A stretch of DNA of 64,000 nt, taken from contig CBFFRQ010000089.1 in the NCBI GenBank assembly GCA_965644315.1, positions 248,001 through 312,000 on the forward strand. The letters run 5' to 3'. Position 1 is the stretch's first letter, and each line of letters starts with the position of its first letter. Below, in pieces: positions 1-11,400 of this stretch. Origin of the DNA: Caecitellus pseudoparvulus (Eukaryota > Bigyra: Bicosoecida). The position numbers and the translations under genes are program-made. The notes under the pieces were generated by a model. The model saw only the letters and a program-made list of their open reading frames with translations, made no database searches and had not been told where the DNA came from.

Positions 1-389
1 CTCCCGTCACGGTGCCTTGGTTGTGCTGTGTATTGGCCACGCCTCGCTAGGCCGGGGATCCCCAGTACAGGCCAGCCAGCTCTGCACACAAAGACGGCAC
101 CATGGACAGGGGAATCAGGGGACAATCCGACAGCTGCAGCCCGCGGCAGCATGCTCCATCGTTCCGTTCTAGGCTGCAACGGGCGTGTGAAAGAGAGCGG
201 GTTTGGCTGCTGAAAATATACTCCGTGCGCCACGCTGCTCAAACCAGGAATGTGGCAAAAGCAGCCAACCCAGTCATTCTTCAGTTGCAACGAGGGTTCA
301 ATTTCCAACTCCGGCTCCATGTTGGCGCTGCCCTGACTGGCCAGTTGTTTCAACTCGAGAGCTGTCGAGGACCAGCCGCACGAAGTGCC

Positions 390-1289
390 ATGGCTGCTGT
401 GAAGGAGAGCACCGGAGAGGCTGAGTCCCCTAACATCGCACCATATGTTGAAATCCTATCGCGACGCGCTCAGCACATCGAAGAGCACGGGTATGGTGCA
501 CCGGTGGCACTGGGAGAAGGGTCCAGTGTACAGGAAGCAATTTCCGCAGCAAATCCGACCGGCGATCTGCCTGCGCGAGTCCCCCCGCGCATCGTGTTGG
601 AGGGGGAAGACGGTGCAACCATGGCACTAAGTATGGGGGGGCATGCGTCCCCCGCTGACCCTGCTGTTTCTGCCAAGGCCGATGGCGGCGTAACCACCTC
701 GCACCCAGCGCCTGCTGACGTCGCTGCGTGCGTGCGCAGTGCCCTGACGACGCAGCAGCAGCGAGTCGCAGCGTACAGGGAGCTAGATGCTGCCTTGAGT
801 TGCTTCACATCCGACCCGACCCCGCAGCGCCACGGCCAGCTGCTAGCCGAGCTACAGCGGTTGACTCGCGAGTGCGCTGCGATCAGCAACGCAATGCGCC
901 GCATTGGCACAGCAGCGAGTGAATTGGAGGCTGGCGGCGAGGTCGCTGAGCTCGTAGCACAGCTGCAACAGAATGAAGGCGTGAAATGGCGGCTGACACT
1001 GAACGCGTTGTCGCTGCGTGTGCAGTTGGCTATGCTGGCTCGTGCGCCTGGTGCTGTGTCAGCAGATTGCGAGGCTGCGGAAGTTGAAGCAGACCTTCGC
1101 CAGCGCCTGGCAGAGGCGCGGTCCAGCTTGGCAGGCGTTGTGGAGGAGGTGGCGGATGTGATGGGCTACTTGTCCCTGGCGGGCGTGGAGGGCAGTGATG
1201 AGACGCGTCCCTCGGTGCCTGCTGCCTCCGCGCCAGGTAGGGCAGGGCCAGGCGAGGCTCCTACAGAAGCGAGCGCATCACCGGAATGA
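390..1289 (+). CDS. REX1-B-like DNA repair protein
   Basis: The open frame is longer upstream (from 102), but the ATG at 390 (gccATGg context) gives a more natural N-terminus and a protein of 299 residues. The first ~110 residues are Ala/Gly/Pro-rich and probably disordered. The core (about residues 115-230) is helical, with the pattern QQQRVAAYRELDAAL, then an L..EL..LT..C..IS segment, then LVAQLQQNEGVKWRLTLNAL. This spacing (Q.R..AYRE... / LQ..E..K..LT..L) matches what I know of the REX1-B family (Chlamydomonas REX1-B, human C19orf60/REX1BD), linked in Chlamydomonas to excision repair of UV damage. No catalytic motif is expected in that family. The C-terminal ~35 residues are low complexity. 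No intron is needed. The match is from pattern memory only; a generic coiled-coil protein is the alternative. Confidence 0.6.
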   Translation: MAAVKESTGEAESPNIAPYVEILSRRAQHIEEHGYGAPVALGEGSSVQEAISAANPTGDLPARVPPRIVLEGEDGATMALSMGGHASPADPAVSAKADGGVTTSHPAPADVAACVRSALTTQQQRVAAYRELDAALSCFTSDPTPQRHGQLLAELQRLTRECAAISNAMRRIGTAASELEAGGEVAELVAQLQQNEGVKWRLTLNALSLRVQLAMLARAPGAVSADCEAAEVEADLRQRLAEARSSLAGVVEEVADVMGYLSLAGVEGSDETRPSVPAASAPGRAGPGEAPTEASASPE

Positions 1290-1824
1290 AATTGCAGCTA
1301 AGAGCACCCGTCTTGATGCAAATTTCCAACTCTGCTCTCAACAGAGCATGCCTCGGAGCGGGAAAGGCATGGAAACTGAAATGTCCTGCGTTTCACCACG
1401 CGCACACAAACTCTGGCGCATTCCCCGAGCAGGAAAATTAGTCACCCTGAGCTTTTTCCTATCCCGAAGCTAAAAGTAAGCCCACCAGTGCTCTACTGTT
1501 GCTGGAAGTGTGCGTCGACAAGTGTGCCGCCAGGCACTTGGGCACATCTCCGCACCACTTTCGTCAACAACCCCTGATCTGTGAGCCCCACGGATCCCCC
1601 CTTCAGTGCGTGCAGCGGTGAGGCAATGAAGGTGCAAGATCCAAACATTGTCCTCCGCCCGGCCATGCCACAAGCGGCGCGGACTGTGACGCGTTGGTGC
1701 CCCTTTGCGAGTTGGCGTGGTGGTGAGCGGGGGTTTGGCGAAGCACTTCGTTTCCCTTTGCCCTACTCCCAGGACTGACAGGGCGACTGCAAGGAACCCT
1801 CCACACCAAGTCCCCATCTACATC
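1290..1824. other. Intergenic / 5' flank of the ankyrin gene
   Basis: About 535 nt between the REX1-B-like stop and the preferred ATG of the ankyrin gene. I see no conserved coding frame, RNA gene or repeat. It presumably holds the 3' UTR of the first gene and the promoter/5' UTR of the second. Confidence 0.5.
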
Positions 1825-4800
1825 ATGGATGCCATGGCTGATGATCTCGTGGCCATCGCCTCGTCTGAGCTGGTGCAGGCGCTGGCGCGTTCAGACGTCG
1901 TGGCAGTCAGAGAAGCACTGGCAACGCCCGGCGTGAAGCCCAACTTGGACATGGAGCCGTACGGCGGGCAAGGCACGCCCCTCAGCTGGGTCATTGGCTT
2001 CGGGGACTTGCCCTGCGCCCTGGCCCTGATCGAGGCGGGCGCGCTGGTTGAGCTGAAGGGCAAGGTCAGCCAGCACGTGCGGCGTTTGAGTGACGAGGGG
2101 CACACTGCCATCCTAGAGGCATTCCTGGAGGCAGGCGTATCAGGAGAGGGCAGGGCCAAGTCTGAGTCAGAGCCCCTGTGCATGGACTGGGCGCCCATTC
2201 TCTCAGCCAGCGTCAGGCGGCACCCTGACTGCCTTGCGTTGCTGGTGAAAGCGGGGGTGAACCTGGACGTGTACTACTCCAAGGGTGCCCAGAGAGGCAA
2301 GCAGACGGGCAGGTCTGCCCTGTGGTACGCCCTCCGAGACGGAAACCCAGCCACCACCAGTCTCTTGCTGTCTGCAGGTGCCAAGTGCACCTTCCAGCCA
2401 AGTGCTGGAAACCCTGTGACTCTGCTGCTGCTGAGCCGCGCACCATCAACACAGGCCACCCTCGCCGCCCTGGCTGCTCACACTTCACGGGAGGATTTTC
2501 TCCGCATGCTAAACACACAGGAGGCGCTGCTGACCCCCCCGCCTGTGCAGAGCCCACCGCTAGCGCCACACTGGGCCTTGTTGCGGCAGGCGGTGCGGGG
2601 CGAGCTGCCACCCGCGCTCGCGTGGAAGTATATTCGACACGGGCGGCACGGCCACCCCCCGCCGGACTCCAAGCGCCATAAGGACATGGCTGCCATGGTG
2701 CGGCACACCAGGGACATGATGGACTTCGCAGGGTTGCGCGTGGACTCGGCCGAAGCCTGCCGCACACTCTCGGAAGTTGCATATATTGACGACACAGACG
2801 GCCTGGCCCAGGCCCTCATCGACATCGGCGTGGACCCCGTTCAGGCGCAGCCCCTGCAAGACTTATCCCTGGTTGGAGCGGTGCCACACAAGCCCCCCTT
2901 GCATTTTGCGGCAGCTGAGAACAACTTGCCGCTCATGCAAACACTGCGGGCTGCTGGCGTTCCGCTAGACTTGGTGGGCCCTCAAGGCGAGACGGCGCTG
3001 TGGTGGGCTGCGAGGCATGGCGGTATGGAGTGTTTGGAGTACTTGTTGTCGTGCCTGGGGCGCGACCTCAGCTACGTCAACGCGGTGACTCACGATGGTG
3101 TCTCTGCCCTCATGGCTGCATCAACGATGGGGGAGACAGCCTGCGTGCAGCAGCTGCTGAAGCACGGCGCTGATCCGCACATTGGAAACAAAGCTGGAGA
3201 TGTCCCTCTTGTAGTGGCTGCTCGGAACAACCACGTGGGGGTCCTGGAGGCGTTGCTGGAGGGCGGGGCCAGCGTCAGGGCTGTTGATCGTCGTGGCAGG
3301 TGCGCATTGCTCAACCTTGCGCCTCATGGAATGGTGTCTGGCGTCGCACTTCTTCTGAACCATGGAGCTGATCCCAATGCCACAGAGCGGGACGGTGAGA
3401 CGGCGCTCATGCGTCTGCACAGAGGTGACGTGTTGGGCACGGCCAAGCTGTTGCTCGCTGCGGGAGCAGATGCAACTGCTCGGAATCGAGATGGGGAAAA
3501 CGCTCTCATGCTGTGCACTGTGCGGGGCAGCCTCAACGTCAGCACGCTCGCTTTGATTGGCGTGCTGTTGGATGCAGGCTGCAAGCTCACAGACACGAGC
3601 GCAACCGGCAGGACAGTGTTTGACTGCCTCCGGGCCGGCGACGAGGACGTCGCAGCGGCGCTGCTGCAGGCAGACTCAGCAAGGTGCCAGCACCGAAAGT
3701 ATCCTCTAGACTTTATTCGCCACATTGCAATGTTGTTGGAACTTGGTGAAGAACGCTCACGAACGTTTATTGAGACATGGGCAGACTCGGAGGGGCATGC
3801 CGTGTGCCGTACCTGCCCCCCACTCATTTGGAGCGAGTACGCTTTGCTTCAGCTTGCCATCATGCCCCTCCCAAGGGTAGACTCCTTGCTGTCTGATTCT
3901 GGGAGTGCTGTGTACGCGTTCCCGAACGCACGGCTGGGGAACTGCAACACACTGGCCATGCACTTCATTGAAACGCACGTGCAGGGGTCATCCAATCGCC
4001 CGGTACGAAAGGTTCTGAATCGCGCTTGGGGTGGCCCGGTGGACTTCTCCGCCACAGATGCCAGCGGCTCCACAATGCTGGAGCGAGCACGGACATGGCC
4101 AGTGTGGGCTTTGGCCCCAAGCGAGGAGGCCTCCATTCCTGCGTATGTGTGCTTGGAAGCGTTGGCCAAGTGCCCACCACCACCCCCCGACGCCAACGGC
4201 AATACCCTCATGTCAGCCCTCTTGCGGTCCAAGACAAGCCGGGAGGATTTGGAGCAGCTGGTGGGGAGCTTCGAGTCCCATGGCGTTGAGCTGGACACCT
4301 CTGACACACATCGCGTGGGCCCCACCCCGCTGGGGCAAGCAGCCACTCTCGGGGACTTGGATTGGATGATACGGCTGTTGCGGGCGGGTGTGAGCGTGAA
4401 CCAGACCTTTGGACCAGGTGTGCAGAGCCCCTTGCTGGCTGCTGGCAACGAAGGGAAGATGGAGGCGTTCCTGAGGGCGTTGCAGCGTACAGGGCGCACC
4501 GGGGAGTTGGATTTCACCGCCATACTCCACCACCGCAAGATCCACGCGCCTGTACTCGTCCATGCCGCACGACGCTGGAATGCTGAATGGTTTGATGCGT
4601 TACTTGAGGCAGCGCCACGGCACGCGCTGGACCTGCCCTGCTCACGAGGGTACCCGCCGACATGGCATGCCTGCCGCGCCGCAAGGCACCAGCGACCACT
4701 GGTCTCTTTGCTAGCAGCTGGCGCGAGCCTGCCCCCTGCGTTGCGCTGGAAAGCCCAGCCACTGTTCAAGTGTGGGGCCTGGCGCGGCCGTCAGTCCCGT

Positions 4801-5343
4801 GCTGTTGTCACACTCGTGTCAGGCGGTGTGATCGAGGACCATGCTTGCTTGTCTGATCTTGGCATGGAGCAATGGCGGGATTTGGTCTTTTCCACCCTTG
4901 CCCGGCACGAAGTCAATGTGGCTGCACATGCCCGGGGACTGGGTGTGCCGGGACTGCCAGCTTGTGACGGCCCTCTCCCGCGGGCAGGTGAGAAAGAGGC
5001 ACGGCTGCGGTTGGCGTCGCCCGCAGCACTGTGCCAGCCGTGGGACTCGATGAGGGTGTGGGGTGAGGTGCAAGAGGACGATGCCGAGCCGGAGGTTCTC
5101 CGCCGAACCTTCTTCCAGCGCCTGCCGAACATGCACGCCGCACAGCTGCTGCACGAGCTGGGGGCAGATGCGTTCGCCGGCCCGTACCAGGCAAGTGCAG
5201 CATGCCGCAACGCTCTCGCGCTCATGCTGTACCGCAATCATTCGGAGAGTGTGGTGCCGGCGAGAGTCCGTAATCTTGCGCGAAAAATCGAGAAAGGCGC
5301 ACGGTGGAAGGCTGTGCTGCTGCGACAGGTTGTGCGAAAGTAG
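1825..5343 (+). CDS. Ankyrin-repeat protein
   Basis: The frame is open from 1705, but the first ATG in good context is at 1825, giving 1,172 residues. Ankyrin repeats are visible in the N-terminal region (GTPLSWVIGFGDLPCALALIEAGA at about residues 50-75; a repeat ending TTSLLLSAGAKC near 190) and, more regularly, at about residues 355-620: PLHFAAAENNLPLMQTLRAAG, then ALWWAARHGG, ALMAASTMGETACVQQLL, PLVVAARNNHVGVLEALLEGGAS, LLLNHGADPNATERDGETAL and LLAAGADATARNRDGENAL. A few degenerate copies follow (PLGQAATLGDLDWMIRLLRAGVS near 840). The last ~250 residues have no recognisable domain. Ankyrin arrays bind proteins; the partner is unknown. No signal peptide or membrane helix is seen, so it is probably cytosolic or nuclear. 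A single-exon reading suffices. It converges on the giant minus-strand gene, 103 nt between stops. Confidence 0.85.
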   Translation: MDAMADDLVAIASSELVQALARSDVVAVREALATPGVKPNLDMEPYGGQGTPLSWVIGFGDLPCALALIEAGALVELKGKVSQHVRRLSDEGHTAILEAFLEAGVSGEGRAKSESEPLCMDWAPILSASVRRHPDCLALLVKAGVNLDVYYSKGAQRGKQTGRSALWYALRDGNPATTSLLLSAGAKCTFQPSAGNPVTLLLLSRAPSTQATLAALAAHTSREDFLRMLNTQEALLTPPPVQSPPLAPHWALLRQAVRGELPPALAWKYIRHGRHGHPPPDSKRHKDMAAMVRHTRDMMDFAGLRVDSAEACRTLSEVAYIDDTDGLAQALIDIGVDPVQAQPLQDLSLVGAVPHKPPLHFAAAENNLPLMQTLRAAGVPLDLVGPQGETALWWAARHGGMECLEYLLSCLGRDLSYVNAVTHDGVSALMAASTMGETACVQQLLKHGADPHIGNKAGDVPLVVAARNNHVGVLEALLEGGASVRAVDRRGRCALLNLAPHGMVSGVALLLNHGADPNATERDGETALMRLHRGDVLGTAKLLLAAGADATARNRDGENALMLCTVRGSLNVSTLALIGVLLDAGCKLTDTSATGRTVFDCLRAGDEDVAAALLQADSARCQHRKYPLDFIRHIAMLLELGEERSRTFIETWADSEGHAVCRTCPPLIWSEYALLQLAIMPLPRVDSLLSDSGSAVYAFPNARLGNCNTLAMHFIETHVQGSSNRPVRKVLNRAWGGPVDFSATDASGSTMLERARTWPVWALAPSEEASIPAYVCLEALAKCPPPPPDANGNTLMSALLRSKTSREDLEQLVGSFESHGVELDTSDTHRVGPTPLGQAATLGDLDWMIRLLRAGVSVNQTFGPGVQSPLLAAGNEGKMEAFLRALQRTGRTGELDFTAILHHRKIHAPVLVHAARRWNAEWFDALLEAAPRHALDLPCSRGYPPTWHACRAARHQRPLVSLLAAGASLPPALRWKAQPLFKCGAWRGRQSRAVVTLVSGGVIEDHACLSDLGMEQWRDLVFSTLARHEVNVAAHARGLGVPGLPACDGPLPRAGEKEARLRLASPAALCQPWDSMRVWGEVQEDDAEPEVLRRTFFQRLPNMHAAQLLHELGADAFAGPYQASAACRNALALMLYRNHSESVVPARVRNLARKIEKGARWKAVLLRQVVRK

Positions 5344-5446
5344 CAGGAGGGAATGCTGAGGTGCCTTTTGCTCCACAGGACGCAGTGACTGGTATGAGTA
5401 ATGGAATGAATTATCGCAATTCACCGGTTGCCGAATTGTTCACGTA

Positions 5447-8400
5447 TTATTCAGAGTCTGACGTGTCGGATACCGAGCCGCCAGCCATGTCCATCACAAG
5501 TGTGTCACCAACTTCAAACCAGCGGTGCTCTGTCGTAATATTACTGTCTGGCTCGGATGCCTGTGCTTGGGATGCGAACTGCTCCCAAGCGAAACTCCTA
5601 AGGTGCATCTCCGCCTCTTGCGTCGTGTCAGAGTCCTCGTCTGAGGCCAAGTCGGGTGCCATGGCTCCGCTTCCTGCGGCAAGGGTGCCCGAGACTGCTG
5701 GCTTGGAAACGCGCACGATGCGACGCACAGCGTAGGAGCGCGAGGTGAAACCAGCCTCATCCTGCAGAGTCTGTGCTTCTGTGCCCCCGCTTGCTGAGGT
5801 TGGCTGCGGTTTATGTGGCGACACCTGCAGCTGCGCAAGCTGGGCCATGCGCCTCGTGCTCTCCATCGAGAAGTCTTGCCCAGAGCTCCCTGCGAACCCG
5901 AAATCCTGATCAGTTTCAAGGCGTTCATCCCCTCGGCCTTCTTCCATGTGCTGCACCCAACTTCCACCATAGCTTCGAATGAGAGGAGCCTCTTGCGCAG
6001 CAGGTGCAGGGCTGCCAGCTGTTGCGTCATGCTTCTGTGCGGATACCCACTTGCCCTGCGGCCCCAGCTGGATCGTCGTCGAATCGCCTTCGCGGGCTAC
6101 AACTCGCTTCATATGCACAGCTGCTACTTTGGGGGGCCGTTCACTGGAATTGACATGCTTCGGCGCTCCTAGGTGCACGATTGCCGTGGTGGAGCGGTCT
6201 GCCCGGTCCGCCTGTTTGCCACGCACGAGATGAGCGGCGTCGGCAGTGGTTGAAACAGCTGGCGCACGGGGGAGGTCGTGCCCATGGAATTCTTCAGCGC
6301 CTGTGCTGGAACGCATGGTCCAACTGGATGTGACGTGGCTGGAGCCGGGCCCGGCCGTGGCGGCAGGCGGCCCACCCATCTGCACTGCGTGGCTTGCCAG
6401 TTGCACCGTGCCAGCCTCAGATTGCGATCCAGCAGCACCCGGCGCCGATTGCTGCCCAACACGAACCCAAGCACCTCCTCCCTCGGGGACAGACTTCCAA
6501 GCGCCCCCAGCTTGGCGCATTGCGATGCCTGCCGCCGGTGTTTGCGAGGCGCTGGTGGGATCCCACGTGTGCACCGCAGTGGACACTCCGACTTCCAGCG
6601 GCACGTCGGTCCCACTGGGTACGCGGAGTGCATCCACATCGCTGCTGGCCACGCTTGGCACGCCATCTGCCGCCTCGCTGCCCTGCGGCCCGCCTGCTGT
6701 AGACGCCCGCATGGCGTCGGTCACCATGCTCGCAACCAGGTCTGCCTCATCTCCGTCACTGCTGGAGTCACTGCTCAGCTCAGCAGAGGTGTCTGCGCTC
6801 GGCATGCGGGAGGGAGCAAAGTCAAACGCGTCGATTTCCACTCGCGTGCCCGATCCCTGCTCTGTAAGGTGCCTTTCGTCTTCGAGGCTGCCCACCGTGA
6901 GGGTCCGCGAGTCTGATGCTTGCCCATCAGAGCGCTGCTTGGCCAAGATGTCTTGCACTTGGTGGGTCAAGTGGGAACGCGCTAGTGTGGCAGCCGTGGC
7001 TTGGTGCACGGCAGTAAGGCTATCATACGCCCCGTTCTGGTCAACTCCTTCCCCCACTGCTTCTTCCCACTGCCTGAAGAGCGGGATTCGAGCGTATGCC
7101 GCGCGGTCGCGGGCAAACACCACTGCGGTGATCCCACCCACACAGGCAAGCCAGAGCAGCGCAGTGGCGATGATGCCAGGCTCACCAGCAGCGTGCATGT
7201 CTGCCGTTTCAGCCAGGGCAAAGGCGTCAGCATCCACGGCGACTTCGTCTTGTGAGAAGTTTAGGTCTGAAGGGGAGTCCGAGGCGAAATTTACCACCAC
7301 CGGCGGCGCGACACTCCAAGCAACAAGCAGCAGCCAGGCGGTTGCGGCGGCCACGCCGTACACCCATGGTGTCACAGCAGCCAGGCGGCGCATCACGAAC
7401 GTTTGCTGACTGCGTAGGGCTGTCCAAGTGGCAAAAGCGGTCAGTGCTAAGGCAGCGACGAGAAGCGCAGCAAGGGTGTTGCTGCGCCCAAGGACCACCC
7501 CTGCCCACGCCACCGCGAATTTGACGGCTAACAATGCAATCAAGAACGCGAAGCGTGGGTGGGCTTCGAATCGGTGCTTCCAACGCTGCACGGATGCTAG
7601 CAGGTGCTCAGAGGTCAGCCGTTTGGGGTGAAACTCGGAGAACCTGGCGTCTGCTGACACGGGGAGGTCCTTCGCGGCTTTGGAGAACTTGATCACGCGG
7701 CGAGAGAGAATGAAGGCCAGTACACCAACGAGATCAGCGGGGCGCTCCAGCGTCTGATCGTGATGCATACGCCATGGGAACCAGACAAGGATTAGGTTGA
7801 CCAAGAGCAGGAGCAGGAAGCCAGACGCTACAGCAAGGATAATGTGCAGGTTGCCCCAGCAAGGCGTCTGAGCGCACCCTCCTCCGGCAGTTTCGGAGAA
7901 CCCCCCGAAGGGGAAGCCGCAGGTGAAGGGCTGTAGGAGGATGACCAGGGTGGGCACGAGCAGCACTGTGCCCAGCAAGTACAGCAGCACAGGTGCCACT
8001 CCAGAGTACCACGTGGTGTGGTATGCAACATGGTGCTCCTGCTGTGCGGTAAGCGCTGCATCTCCATTCTCCAGGAACACCACTTGCTGAGTGAGCAGGG
8101 TCGGCTTTTGAGGTAGCACCTGTGTCGAAGCGGAGCTCGCATCGCTGGCAGTGGGGCTAGGAGGCCGTATGGACGACAGCTGGGTCGCTTCCCGCCCTTC
8201 GCTTGCGTCAGTGTCGATGGAGCTTAGCACACGGGAGGCTCCGAAGGGGGACTGCTCCTTCCCTTTGGATGCGGGTGAGGTGCCGCTCGCACGTCGAGGC
8301 GACAGCGGGGCCAACTTGACGCCTCGCTTGCTCTGAGAGGGCTCTGGCAGTTTCAGCGCTAACGCCGACGCCTTTGGCTGCGACAGCTCACCCGGTTCGG

Positions 8401-11400
8401 GCCCAACGTCTTTGAGCTTTCGTTTGGCGGTCGGCGGTCGCAAGGGCTCAGGGGCAGGCAGGGGCGCATGCTTCATTGGTTGGGGTGCACCACCCGCTTT
8501 TTGCACGCGCACGTTCCTTGCCAGCTTTCGGATGGAGTCTCGCCTCCACTGGTAGTGCAGGGGCATCATGATGGTGAGTCCAACGATGATGAGCGCCACG
8601 ACGACGTACAGAAACGAATACGTGGGCACGTGCTTGACTGCAGTCAAGGAGAGGAGGCGGGCAGCAAACTTGGCGGGTATGTACGGCAACCAGGGCACCT
8701 GCTCCATGAACAGTGGAGCAACAGACATGAGGCCGTCCGTGGCGAGGAGTGCGACGATGAGAACGTGGCGCCAGTTGGCCCACAACTGGGGCGGCAGGTA
8801 GCTGGCTGTAGCTGCCCTGGGCAACACGTGCGACACAGGCACTGTGGTCAAGTTCACCCCACCAAAGGGCTGCTGTGGGTCTGGTTGTGTTTCAAGTGGC
8901 GCCACTGCCACAATTGCCGACGGGTCTCCACTTGGTGTCGTGGAGGAGCATGGCGTGACGGCAGAAACGGCACGTTCGTCATCGCCCGTATCATCTGAAT
9001 GGTCGGCTGGCAAAACGTCTGGGGGACACAAAGCCTCAAGCACCTGCTGCAAGCGATCCGGTAGCGCGTGGTTCGTGTACACAATGAACATGGTCAGAGA
9101 CCGTTTTGCAACCTCGGCGAGGGGCGGCGCGACCCACTGCACCTCTCCAAGGCGGTCGTTCCACCCATACTTCCAGCCCCATAGCACTGTGAAAATGGCC
9201 ACCAACAGAACAAGAGCAGCACACGATGCAGTGGCGGTCCACTGGGCACTGCCCTGCGACAAAGGCAGTGAGGAAGAGATGCGGAATCCGGTCCCGGATG
9301 CGTCACAGGCTTCGAGCGGCACTGCAGAGCGGGGCTCTTGCAGGCACTCTTGAAGTGAGCAAGGTACAGTCTCTTGGAGCCTTGACGGGCACTGCTGTCC
9401 GCCATACGCATCAGGGAACAAAATCGTGCGGTTACGGGTCATGTTTCCAGTCAGGGAGCCAGATGCTGGGTCCCGCACCGCTGTGTAGTTCGTCCACGGT
9501 GTGACGGCGCAATCGCTGAGGCACTTTGCAGTCGCACACAGCTCTGGAGATTGAGCGCATGTCTCTCCGCGGCAGAAGGGGTCTTGGTCTCGACTGTCGA
9601 AACCTGGGGTGCACTGGCACTGGCCGCCGAGCGGGCGTCCCCAAAACGCTGCCCCAAAGCCTGCACACACTCCGTTTCCATGGCACATGTCCGCACGGGA
9701 AGACGCTGGGTCGCAAAAGCAGCACGACCCACCCATCCAACCAGCCTTACAAGCGCACTTGCTCTGTGCATCGTACCCTGTCCCATCTGCCACGGGCACT
9801 CCCTGCACAGGCACAAATGTGCCACCCCCGAGGGCCAGGTTCTGCACTGTCTGGTTGCTGGGCAAGCACGCACCGTTGCCGGAGCATGTGAGAGTGGCAT
9901 CGCATGAAATCGTCACTTTCAGCGGCCCATCACGTTGCAGCACTGTGGGCGGTACGCCACCCGCTGTGGCTGGCGCGCTGGACCAACCGAGCACAGCCAG
10001 GTGTTCAATGACCGTGCCGACACCTGTCAAGGCTGGAGCAGCAAACTCGACAGAGAAGGCGGCTTGCTCACCTGATTGGATGGTCGGCACCCGCAGAAAG
10101 GCGACATCGAAGACTGGAGCTGCCGTCGCCTGCAGGGTTCGCCGGCCAACAGACCCGGCAGTGGTGCCCAAAGCTCGCACCTTTGAGCGGATCGGCTCCA
10201 GGTTGCCGAGAGCGGCGACAACTGCATCTTCGGAAATGCTGCCCAGCAATTGAACGGTGCCATTGACGCTTGCTGGAAGGCGCACAAATGGCTGAGGGCG
10301 TGCCTCAGTCTGTGAATGCACCACAATCACGCCTGCCACAACTTCCCTGGCAGGCACGGACAGGCGCAGGTCCTCAGCTGTCACTGTCAGGTTGACTTGG
10401 TACGGCTCCTCGGTTGACACTGCAGGCGTGCTGATGCTCTGCTGCAGCTGCAGCTGCAGCAGGGGCGGTACGATGATGGACGGGGTCGGCGAGGCTGGGG
10501 CGCTGCTGTTGCTGTCCTCCCCGCCGACAGTGACTGTCGCTGACAGCTCTGCAGAGCCGCGACGAGTGGTTCTTCCAGTAGGGAATGCCTGTACGGAGAA
10601 CAGAAGGCTCTCAGTTTGGTTGTTGTCGCGATCCAAGTTTTTCAATGCGCACGTGCGGAATGCAATCCACGACCCATCAGCACTGACAACCGGCTCTTCG
10701 GCGAAGGGGGTTCCTGAGGTCCCTGTTGTGCAGCCAGATAGAGGTACAAGCCCTGGGGTTGCAATGGCTGACACGGTCGCGTTGACGGGAAAGAAGAGCG
10801 AGCCATCTTCTGACGCGGAAATGTTGATGAGGACTCCGGGGACAATCCCCTCTGGAACGATGCTTGGAAGGCTGATCGTGAGTTGCTGCCCAATGGCAGC
10901 AACAGCGGTTCCGTTCCTAACAGTCGCCAGGCCTGTCGTGTCAATAGCTGGGCTGGGCACTGCCAGGTCAGGGATGCGGATTGCCGGCACGTTGCCGTTG
11001 CCCAGCACCGTGTCCCACGTCCCGTCGGCGCCGACGTCACGGCTTCTGAAGCGCGCAGCGCTCTCAGAGGTAGGGTGAGACACCCATTGCACCTGAAGCT
11101 GTGGCTGGTACGCTTCGCTCGCATTCACACTGTCTGAAAGCCGAACAGTCCAGGTGACATTCACAATCTGGCCTGGTGATACAGTCGCAATGCTGGCCAC
11201 TTGGCCAGGTTGCAGCCCTTCTGCAGCCAACGGGTTCAGTGTGTACGCTGTTCCCAGTGGACCTTCGTCAGTGATGGTGATGTTGTAAGCTGCGGATGCA
11301 TCTGTCGCGTTTGGATCTATCTGCAGGCTGAGGGTGAAGGTGATCACGTCCCCTGCGTCAGGCCCTGTCGGGCCCCGCACAGATAGCTGCCCTGGCACGA

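Noticed and set aside
6246-7409. 387-codon plus-strand frame opposite the giant gene (similar one at 11538-12482)
   Set aside because: Antisense shadow of a long GC-rich gene; no recognisable protein.
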